In this document: in pieces, positions 16,668 to 23,567 of the stretch
Numbering within the stretch: position 1 is the first letter of the stretch
Layout: each line of letters begins with the position of its first letter
NCBI GenBank assembly: GCA_030619865.1
Contig: JAUXAP010000004.1
Location: forward strand, 1-56,992
Source of the DNA: Dehalococcoidia bacterium
GTDB taxonomy: Bacteria > Chloroflexota > Dehalococcoidia > Dehalococcoidales > JAUXAP01
DNA: 56,992 nt
Direction of reading: 5' to 3'
Position numbers and translations under genes: made by a program
The notes under the pieces: generated by a model
What the model was told of the DNA's origin: nothing
Database searches by the model: none
What the model saw: the letters and a program-made list of their open reading frames with translations, nothing else

Positions 16668-17618
16668 CTAATTTGGCAATATCGTCCCGATGAATTGCCT
16701 CTGCCCCCTTAAAAATTCAGCGGCAGACATAGCCCGTTTCCCCTCTGGTTGAACCTTCAAAACCCCTAAAATTCCATCCCCCGTACAGACGCCAAACGCA
16801 GCCCCTGAACACTCTGCGGCTGGAGCCAGAGTTACTACCTACCCTACATCGTAGGTCCTTTCCTCAGGTAAGGGCACTACCTCAATAATCTTAAGTCGCC
16901 TTCCCCTCCACTTGGTGTAACACCCTGGCCAGGGTTGGAAGGCACGCACCCGTCGCCATATCTCTACAGCCGGCAGATGCCAGTCAATCTCGCCTTCCCC
17001 CTTGGAAATCGGGCCACAATAGGTAGCCTCAGCTTCATTCTGAGGTTGGGGGGTGATCTCACCCCTTACCCAGCGAGGTAAAACTTCCAAGAGCAACTGA
17101 GCCGCTATCTGGGACAGCTTGGCGGTAAGGGCACCTGTGGTGTCCTGTGATGAAATGGGAATCTGTTCCTTGGCTAGTATAGGACCGGTATCCAAACCCT
17201 TGTCCATCAGCATAATGCTTACCCCAGTGAACTCATCGCCAGCCAGGATAGCCGCCGCCACCGGTGAGACTCCTCGAAATCTGGGTAGTAGAGAAGGGTG
17301 AATATTAATACACCCGTAACGAGGGATATCTAAAACCGACTGCGGCAAAATTTGGCCAAAGGCAGCCACTACTATAACATCAGGGTGAAAGTCAGCTAAT
17401 TGTGCCACCACCTCTGGCTTCTTAAAACTCACTGACTGCACTACTGGCAATTCCAAAGCTATTGCCGCTTTTTTCAATGGAGGAAAAACCAAGGGGCGTC
17501 CCCTGCCCGCCGGTTTATCAGGTTGAGTATAAACAGCAACCACCTCATACTGATTAAGAACGAGGCGCTCAAGAGAGGGGACAGCAAACTCAGGGGTACC
17601 CATAAAAATAACTCGCAC
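16668..17618 (-). CDS. fmt: Methionyl-tRNA formyltransferase, split by an in-frame TAG
   Basis: Formylates initiator Met-tRNA using 10-formyltetrahydrofolate. The start VRVIFMGTPEFAVPSLERL, the folate-binding region and the catalytic NIHPSLLPRFRG loop are intact. At 16839-16841 a TAG interrupts the frame after residue 259. Reading on in the same frame gives the normal C-terminal domain (VCTGDGILGVLKVQPEGKRAMSAAEFLRG) and a natural TAG at 16668. The whole frame has 316 codons before the final stop, the normal length, so one codon change explains the break. The GTG at 17618 with AGGAGG six bases upstream is preferred to the longer frame from 17648. Either a point-mutated gene, a sequence error or readthrough. 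Confidence 0.9.
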
Positions 17619-17648
17619 TTTAAGCCTCCTCACACCAAATTCTAACAT

Positions 17649-17955
17649 TAAAAAGTTTTTTTTTATACTTTTTCCTTTTATATCTATGCTGAAATATCAG
17701 GGCAAAAAAAGAAGTCTAGCAGACTTTGTAAGGCAAAAGGGGGATTACAAACAGCCATCAATGGGCGCCAAAAACCTTGCCATTAAAAAAGCCCGGTAGT
17801 ATTCTAATGACATCCCTCTTGACCTCCTCCCTCCGCCTCAGTGAAGTCCGCTGGTCACCCCTGACCGCTAACTTAAAATGATATATCTATTTTACGATAT
17901 GACGCTGTAAATTTAAAAGGTTAATTTAAGTCAAACGGTAGGAGGGAGGAAATTA
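17649..17955. other. Intergenic region between fmt and dnaA (307 bases)
   Basis: Separates the divergent fmt and dnaA genes. It starts with a T-rich run, contains a small inverted repeat (AAGTCT/AGACTT, near 17712-17726) and a short hairpin GGTCA-CCCC-TGACC near 17851-17864. An AT-rich stretch precedes the dnaA ribosome binding site. No match to the DnaA box TTATNCACA was found by eye. It may hold promoters for both genes. Confidence 0.4.
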
Positions 17956-19317
17956 TTGGGACCTAGGTCAGCACAACAAATCTGGGAAACGGCCTTAGGT
18001 GAACTGCAAATCCAAGTCAACAAGGCAAACTACCGGACTTGGCTAAAAAAAACTGTAGGCTTGAGTTACCAAGACAATCAGTTTGTCGTAGGTGTACCCA
18101 ATACCTTCGTTGCCGAATATTTAGAGCAGAACCAGCGCTCTTTGATTGAAAAAGCACTCATCGGTCTTACTCACCAAGACATCAAAGTCCTTTTCCGCGT
18201 AGATGACAGACAGCAAAGTTCACCAAATAGTAACGGTGCTAGAGCCAGAGGTTACAAAAGGCAAGGAGACCCCTCCCAGACTCAGCAACCAAACCTCCCT
18301 TTATTTAATCCCAAGTACACCTTCGATTCCTTCATTGTTGGTAACTGCAATCGTTTAGCCCACGCTGCCGCTCTCGAGGTAGCTGAAAACCCGGGACATA
18401 GCTATAACCCACTATTTATATATGGGAAAATGGGATTAGGTAAGACACACTTGCTCCACGCTATTGGTCATGTAGCGCTGGCAAGCAATGTCCCGGTGCT
18501 CCATATTAGTGCTGAGCAGTTTACCAACGAGTTTATAACTGCTCTTAGGTACAAAAAAACAGAGGAATTCCGTAATAAATACAGAAATATTGATATGTTA
18601 CTGATTGATGACATTCAATTCATAAGTGGTAAAGGGCGGACAGGGGAAAGCTTTTTCCACACTTTCAATGAGTTACATAATGCCGACCGCCAGATTGTTA
18701 TTACCAGCGACCGTTCCCCTAAATCAATGACCCGATTAGAGGACCGCCTGCGCTCCCGCTTTGAATGGGGGTTAATTGCTGATATTCAACCGCCTGATTT
18801 TGAAACACGCCTAGCCATTTTGCAAACTAAGGCTAAACAGAATGGGATAAACATTGCCTTAGATGTCCTCGAGCTTATTGCCCACCGCATCCAGCAAAAC
18901 ATAAGGGAGCTGGAAGGTTCCCTGAACCGGGTTATTGCTTATACTAAGTTGGTTAGGGTTTCACTTACCCCTGAGTTAGCCGCTAAAGCACTTGAGGATA
19001 TAGTCAGTAAAGCTTCTAAAAGTGCTTCCCTCTCCCCCAATCTGGTGATGGAAGCCGTTGCTAACAGCTTCCAGCTATCTCTTGTAGATTTAAAAAGCCG
19101 CAAGAGAGATAAAGAAACTACCTTAGCCCGACAGGTAGCAATGTACCTTATCAGGCAGGAAACCAACTGCTCACTGGCTCAAATCGGCAAAGAGCTAGGG
19201 GACAGGGAGCCAATAACCGTTAGTCAGGCTTATAAGAAAATAGCCAGTGATATTGATTCCAACCCTGACCTAAGACACAGGCTGGCTGACATCCAACAAA
19301 AAATATATAAAAATTAA
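17956..19317 (+). CDS. dnaA: Chromosomal replication initiator protein DnaA
   Basis: AAA+ ATPase that binds DnaA boxes and opens the origin. Domain I is at residues 1-85 (WETALGELQIQVNKANYRTWL), a variable linker at 86-120, and domain III has Walker A GKMGLGKTHLL and Walker B MLLIDDIQF. Domain IV has the helix-turn-helix and the signature ending in REPITVSQAYKKI. Length of 453 is typical. Start is TTG with GGAGGGAGG five bases upstream. dnaN does not follow; obgE does. Genes to the left run mostly leftward and those immediately right run rightward, which is compatible with a nearby origin. Confidence 0.97.
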   Translation: MGPRSAQQIWETALGELQIQVNKANYRTWLKKTVGLSYQDNQFVVGVPNTFVAEYLEQNQRSLIEKALIGLTHQDIKVLFRVDDRQQSSPNSNGARARGYKRQGDPSQTQQPNLPLFNPKYTFDSFIVGNCNRLAHAAALEVAENPGHSYNPLFIYGKMGLGKTHLLHAIGHVALASNVPVLHISAEQFTNEFITALRYKKTEEFRNKYRNIDMLLIDDIQFISGKGRTGESFFHTFNELHNADRQIVITSDRSPKSMTRLEDRLRSRFEWGLIADIQPPDFETRLAILQTKAKQNGINIALDVLELIAHRIQQNIRELEGSLNRVIAYTKLVRVSLTPELAAKALEDIVSKASKSASLSPNLVMEAVANSFQLSLVDLKSRKRDKETTLARQVAMYLIRQETNCSLAQIGKELGDREPITVSQAYKKIASDIDSNPDLRHRLADIQQKIYKN

Positions 19318-19563
19318 ACAGCGGGAAACTATAAATCCATATACTTCTGCCCAAGCTGTTCTCCCTACTCCCTATAAACGAATTATAAGCCACCTATACA
19401 CCGGCTAAAGTAACCTACCTTGACTGCCAGCTTGAATCTCTCTCCTCACCTTAAAATATGTCTTCACCTATTATTACTATTACTAATTTAAATAGATAGT
19501 TAGTATATGTATTAGTGTATAATAATATACACCATTAAGAGTTATAGTAAGGTTATTTAAAGG
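19318..19563. other. AT-rich region between dnaA and obgE with DnaA-box-like sites
   Basis: The last 90 bases are very AT-rich. On the minus strand 19522-19514 reads ttatacact (8 of 9 to TTATNCACA), and weaker 7-of-9 matches occur at ctatacacc (near 19391) and atatacacc. gtgtata/tatacac (19515-19532) forms an inverted repeat with a four-base centre that overlaps a TATAAT (19518-19523), so this may equally be the obgE promoter with an operator. Origin function is only a possibility. Confidence 0.35.
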
Positions 19564-20829
19564 ATGTTTGACAGAGTAGAAATAGTGGTGAAGGCGGGTA
19601 GCGGGGGTGACGGAGTGGTAAGCTTCAGGCGAGAGAAGTTTGTTCCCTTTGGCGGTCCTGATGGTGGTGATGGTGGTGATGGTGGTCATGTTATTATTAT
19701 GGCTGATTCCACTGTTACTAGCTTACGCAAATTCAAGCCCAAAAGGGTGTATAGATCGGCTGATGGTAAGGATGGAAAGGGTAAAAGGCAGCATGGCAAG
19801 AAGGGAGAAAACTTAATATTAACAGTTCCAGTAGGTACTGTAGTCGCATATAAGACACAAATAGGGGATGATACGCTTATTTCTGATTTGGAACAGCCTG
19901 ACCAGCAAATAGTGGTAGTTAAGGGTGGTAAAGGAGGATGGGGCAATGCCCATTTTGCTTCATCTACTAATCAGGCCCCACAGATTGCTCGGAAGGGAGA
20001 GGTTGGGGAGGAGCATTCCATAATATTAGAAATGAGGCTCATTGCTGATGTCGGTATCATTGGTCATCCTAACGCTGGCAAGTCCACCTTGTTGGCGACT
20101 GCTTCAGCTGCCAAACCTAAGATAGCTGACTATCCGTTTACTACTCGCGAGCCTATTTTGGGCGTAGCTGAAGTTGACCAACGAAACTTTGTCTTAGCTG
20201 AGATCCCGGGGCTAATAAATGGTGCCCACCTTGGGCGAGGGCTAGGCCACGATTTTCTGCGCCATATTATGCGTACCAAAATACTTATTCATTTGATAGA
20301 TGGTAGTTCTGTGTCTCCGGGGGAAAATATGATGCGAGTAAATGCTGAGCTTAGCCTATTTGATTCAGCTCTGGCACAAAAGCCACAGCTTGTGGTGATA
20401 AATAAAATTGATTTGCCCCAGGTGCAGGCTCGCTTAGCTGAGATAAAGGATACCTTTGGTAGCGCTGGAACTAAAGTCTTTTTCGTTTCGGCAGCAACCG
20501 GGGAAGGTGTTTCTCAGCTTATGGCTGAAACTTTAAAGTTGTTGAACCAGGTTGCTACTAAGGTAGAAACTGGTGGGAAGATTCCCAAGAAGGTCTTTCG
20601 CCCTCAGCCCAAGGATATTGATGCTAGTGTGCATAAGGAAGGAGATATCTTTGTCGTGGTGGCATCAGAGCTGGAGCACATGATTGTCAAGACAGATATG
20701 ACCAGACCTGAGGTGCGTTGGCAGCTCAAGGAGCAACTTGCCAGACTAGGGGTTAACAAGGCTTTGGAGAAGGCCGGGGTTAAGCCAGGGGACAAAGTTC
20801 GTTGTGGGAATTTAGAATGGAAATGGTAG
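19564..20829 (+). CDS. obgE: GTPase ObgE/CgtA
   Basis: Obg-family GTPase associated with 50S ribosome assembly and stress control. The glycine-rich N-terminal Obg domain is at residues 1-158, including the GGDGGDGG repeats. The G domain has G1 GHPNAGKSTLL, G2 YPFTTREP, G3 region and G4 NKID, and a C-terminal OCT domain covers about residues 345-421. The G3 motif reads EIPGLING, where Obg proteins normally have DIPGLIEG. Start ATG with AAAGG directly before it. Its TAG-TAA is followed by nadD after four bases, an order common in bacteria. Confidence 0.96.
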   Translation: MFDRVEIVVKAGSGGDGVVSFRREKFVPFGGPDGGDGGDGGHVIIMADSTVTSLRKFKPKRVYRSADGKDGKGKRQHGKKGENLILTVPVGTVVAYKTQIGDDTLISDLEQPDQQIVVVKGGKGGWGNAHFASSTNQAPQIARKGEVGEEHSIILEMRLIADVGIIGHPNAGKSTLLATASAAKPKIADYPFTTREPILGVAEVDQRNFVLAEIPGLINGAHLGRGLGHDFLRHIMRTKILIHLIDGSSVSPGENMMRVNAELSLFDSALAQKPQLVVINKIDLPQVQARLAEIKDTFGSAGTKVFFVSAATGEGVSQLMAETLKLLNQVATKVETGGKIPKKVFRPQPKDIDASVHKEGDIFVVVASELEHMIVKTDMTRPEVRWQLKEQLARLGVNKALEKAGVKPGDKVRCGNLEWKW

Positions 20830-20833
20830 TAAC

Positions 20834-21436
20834 ATGAATATGGGAGTACTGGGGGGGACTTTTGACCCCATCCATAATGGGCATCTTATTGTGGCTGAGG
20901 AGACAAGGACCCGGCTTAATTTGGCTGAGGTGCTGTTTGTGCCCGCTGGTCAGCCGTGGCTAAAGACGAACGTTTCTATTTTGCCTGCCGAACATCGTGT
21001 TCAAATGGTGCGCCTTGCTATTGCTGATAAACCCTACTTCAAGCTGTCTACTATAGAGATAGACCGGGCTGGTCTTTCCTATACTGTTGACACTATTGCT
21101 GAGTTGCAGGCTCAACTTGGTGCTGGGGATGAGCTTTTTTTCATTTTAGGTTGGGATAATTTAGCTGAACTCCCTCAGTGGAAGGAGCCATCCCGCCTTA
21201 TTAAAATGTGTCGTTTGTTGGTAGTCCCCAGAGTAGGCTATCCGATTCCCGACCTTAAACCTCTGGAAGCTATTATCCCCGGGTTATCTGAGCAGGTAGT
21301 TCTTCTGGATAAACCGGAAGTAGATATCAGTGCTTCCGTGATTAGGCAGCGAGCTGCCCAGGGCTTATCTATTCGCCACCTTGTCCCTAAGCCAGTAGAC
21401 GAATACATAAGACGACATAAACTGTATGTAACCTAA
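20834..21436 (+). CDS. nadD: Nicotinate-nucleotide adenylyltransferase
   Basis: Adenylylates nicotinate mononucleotide to deamido-NAD in NAD synthesis. The nucleotidyltransferase signature GGTFDPIHNGHL is at residues 7-18 and the second motif, ISASVIRQRAAQG, near the C-terminus corresponds to ISSTxIR. Length 200. It starts four bases after obgE. An ATG two codons in (20840) is an alternative start. It is followed after 13 bases, including an AGGAGG, by a flavoprotein gene that may be in the same transcript. Confidence 0.95.
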   Translation: MNMGVLGGTFDPIHNGHLIVAEETRTRLNLAEVLFVPAGQPWLKTNVSILPAEHRVQMVRLAIADKPYFKLSTIEIDRAGLSYTVDTIAELQAQLGAGDELFFILGWDNLAELPQWKEPSRLIKMCRLLVVPRVGYPIPDLKPLEAIIPGLSEQVVLLDKPEVDISASVIRQRAAQGLSIRHLVPKPVDEYIRRHKLYVT

Positions 21437-21449
21437 TAGGAGGTGTAGC

Positions 21450-22013
21450 GTGAAAGCTATTGGTGTTGTCGGTAGTCCGCGGAAGAATGGAAATACGGAA
21501 ATTCTAACCAAACACACCCTACAGGCTATAAAAGAGGAAGGATTGGACACAGAACTAATACGGTTGGCCGGCTTGGACATCCGACCGTGCGATGCCTGTA
21601 TGGTTTGCCGAGATGAAGAGCGGTGTCCTATCGATGATGACCTGTTCCCGCTGTATATTAAGATAAAAGAGGCTGAGGCTATAATATTGGCTTCGCCAGT
21701 ATACTACGGTTCAGCAACAGCTTTACTAAAAGCGTTCATGGAAAGAACCGGCTATATAGGTCAACGTAGGAAGGTGTTTGCCGGGAAGGTGGGCGGACCC
21801 CTGGTTGTAGCCCGCCGAGCCGGGCAGAATTTTACCTTCGCCCAGATTATGTATTGGTTTCATATCCTGGGATTCTTTATGCCCAGTTCCACATACTGGA
21901 ATATTGCCTTTGGCCGTGAGAAGGGGGAGGTTAGGGAAGATGAGGAAGGGATGACCACAGCCTGGAACTTCGGCAAAAATATAGCTTTTCTGGTGAAGAA
22001 GCTAAAGGCTTAG
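21450..22013 (+). CDS. Iron-sulfur flavoprotein / NADPH-dependent FMN reductase family
   Basis: Flavodoxin-fold protein of 187 residues starting VVGSPRKNGNTEILTKHTL, the FMN-phosphate loop. A compact Cys cluster C-x2-C-x2-C-x5-C (CDACMVCRDEERC) after residue 45 matches the [4Fe-4S] site of the Isf family, and SPVYYGSATALLKAFMERTG is the second flavin-contact region. Such proteins shuttle electrons in anaerobes, including reduction of oxygen species; the physiological donor is unknown here. The start is GTG with AGGAGG upstream. Confidence 0.88.
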   Translation: MKAIGVVGSPRKNGNTEILTKHTLQAIKEEGLDTELIRLAGLDIRPCDACMVCRDEERCPIDDDLFPLYIKIKEAEAIILASPVYYGSATALLKAFMERTGYIGQRRKVFAGKVGGPLVVARRAGQNFTFAQIMYWFHILGFFMPSSTYWNIAFGREKGEVREDEEGMTTAWNFGKNIAFLVKKLKA

Positions 22014-22032
22014 TCCTTGGAGTGGGAAAGGC

Positions 22033-22353
22033 TTAACTTTCCGGCTGTCTACCTGTGCTAAAACTCCCCATCTGATGGATATGTTCTGGCACGTATGGTA
22101 ATAGGGCTAAGTGCCGTGCTCTCTTTATGGCCACCGCTAAGGCACGCTGATGTTTAGCGCAAGTGCCGGTTCTACGTGGGGGCTCTATCTTTCCTCTATC
22201 CGATATGAAGCGACGTAGCTTCTCAGGGTCTTTATAGTCTATCGTCTTGACCTTATTAACACAGAAGGAACAAGGCCTGCGCCTGGGTATATATCTTGCC
22301 CCATTTCGCCTTCTTCTGAACTTTGATTTGCTAGGTTGTTTTTGTTTAGCCAC
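22033..22353 (-). CDS. rpsR: 30S ribosomal protein S18
   Basis: Binds 16S rRNA with S6 on the platform. The core [29 protein letters not shown] and R-x-x-G-T-C-A-K-H-Q are unmistakable. The CxxC together with the third Cys marks the zinc-type (C+) form. The C-terminus carries about 15 extra residues beyond the usual end. Last gene of the conserved rpsF-ssb-rpsR operon, 36 bases after ssb. Confidence 0.97.
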   Translation of the reverse strand: MAKQKQPSKSKFRRRRNGARYIPRRRPCSFCVNKVKTIDYKDPEKLRRFISDRGKIEPPRRTGTCAKHQRALAVAIKRARHLALLPYVPEHIHQMGSFSTGRQPES

Positions 22354-22389
22354 TCGTTTTAAACTTCTACTCCTTTAATCAACTAAATT

Positions 22390-22806
22390 CTAGTTTTCCT
22401 GAAAGGGGATATCCTCTGGTTCTATTTCACCAGCCTCACCTTCCTCAGTCTTCTCCTCAGGAAGTGGGGCTGCTGCCTGCCTATCAAGAAAAGTCACCCT
22501 ATTGGCTATTATTTCGGTTCGATAATGCTTTTGCCCATCCTGACTCTCCCAGCTGCGCGTATGTAGCCTACCCTCGGTGTAGACCAGCCGACCCTTAGTC
22601 AGAAACTGGTTGCATTGTTCGGCTAGCTTTCCCCAAGCGACTACAGTAAACCACTCTGTCTCTTCTTTACGCTCACCCTCAGGAGTAGTGTACACTCGAT
22701 TAGTAGCCACGCGAAACGAAGTTACCGGATTGCCTTTTGGGGTGAAGCGCATTTCAGGTTCACTCCCAAGATTACCGATAATCATTACTTTATTTAAACT
22801 TGCCAT
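22390..22806 (-). CDS. ssb: Single-stranded DNA-binding protein
   Basis: OB-fold protein that coats single-stranded DNA in replication and repair. The N-terminal ASLNKVMIIGNLGSEPEMRF and the core TEWFTVVAWGKLAEQC are clear. The acidic tail ends EIEPEDIPFQEN, so the usual DDDIPF tip is represented by EDIPF with three extra residues. The ATG at 22806 is used because homology starts there; AAGGAG lies ten bases upstream. The upstream frame to 22854 is not supported. Between rpsF and rpsR. Confidence 0.96.
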   Translation of the reverse strand: MASLNKVMIIGNLGSEPEMRFTPKGNPVTSFRVATNRVYTTPEGERKEETEWFTVVAWGKLAEQCNQFLTKGRLVYTEGRLHTRSWESQDGQKHYRTEIIANRVTFLDRQAAAPLPEEKTEEGEAGEIEPEDIPFQEN

Positions 22807-22863
22807 TTTCTTAACACTCCTTTTGCCTTCCCAAACATCTTGGGAAATAGGCATTCCTCCCGA

Positions 22864-23196
22864 TTAACTACTCAATCTTATCAACAGGTGCCGCAGAACA
22901 TCTTCAGAAATCTGCAGATTCGCTTCCAGTTCTTTGCTTAATGTAGGCTTCAATTTGAACTGAGTCAACACATAATTACCCTCCATAAAATGTTCTATTG
23001 GATAGGCAAGTCTTCTTTTACCCCGCCGTTCTGTATTGGAAAGAGTACCTCCGTTCCCCGTAATAAACTGGCTTATGTTATCTATTATACTATCAAATTT
23101 CTCTTCTACAACCTCTGGATTAATAATTAATACTAGTTCGTAGTCCCGTAACTGCTCTTCTTTTACCTTTGCTCTTGTTCTTTTCTTAGATACCAC
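22864..23196 (-). CDS. rpsF: 30S ribosomal protein S6
   Basis: Partner of S18 on the 30S platform. RDYELVLIINPEVVEEKFDSII, the RRGKRRLAYPI strand and the Y-V-L segment are typical. The first 15 residues (KKRTRAKVKEEQ) form a basic extension. GTG start with AGGAGG five bases upstream. First gene of rpsF-ssb-rpsR. The leader of about 150 bases shows no convincing S6:S18 binding motif by eye. Confidence 0.96.
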   Translation of the reverse strand: MVSKKRTRAKVKEEQLRDYELVLIINPEVVEEKFDSIIDNISQFITGNGGTLSNTERRGKRRLAYPIEHFMEGNYVLTQFKLKPTLSKELEANLQISEDVLRHLLIRLSS

Positions 23197-23347
23197 TTGT
23201 TCCTCCTAAAATTTCACACTGTATTATTTTATACTAAGGGATATGAGGAATACAAGTCCACACACACCGAATACTAACTAGCTTGACACAATATATTGCT
23301 CCTGATAGACTTTAGCTAACTAGAGGATTTAATTATTAAATCAGAAT

Positions 23348-23424
23348 GGCCCCGTGGTGTAGCGGACTAACATGCCACCCTGTCACGGTGGAGATCGGGG
23401 GTTCAAATCCCCCCGGGGTCGCCA
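23348..23424 (+). tRNA. tRNA-Asp (anticodon GTC), CCA encoded
   Basis: Acceptor arms GGCCCCG (23348-23354) and CGGGGTC (23414-23420) pair with one G-T. The anticodon stem CCACC/GGTGG encloses CTGTCAC with anticodon GTC. T-loop TTCAAAT. Discriminator G23421 and CCA at 23422-23424. It borders a long minus-strand glycan region, a common integration position, but no second copy of its 3' end was seen in the window. Confidence 0.95.
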
Positions 23425-23567
23425 GATTGTGTAAACTTAGCTCTGCCAATCTTGCCTCACGTAACAGGTTTTGTTCTGGAATTAATCCCCCTCTGCTTAA
23501 CGAATGCCAAGACATAATAAACCTGTACTGTGGATTTTCGGTAAGAGGCAAAATCTATCGTAGCCTG

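Noticed and set aside
16839-16841. Pyrrolysine at the fmt TAG
   Set aside because: Pyl occurs in a few enzyme families that do not include Fmt, and no pyl genes are in the window; Gln or Lys codon change is simpler.
19655-19690. ggtggtgat repeat that looks like a microsatellite
   Set aside because: It encodes the normal Gly/Asp repeats of the Obg N-terminal domain.
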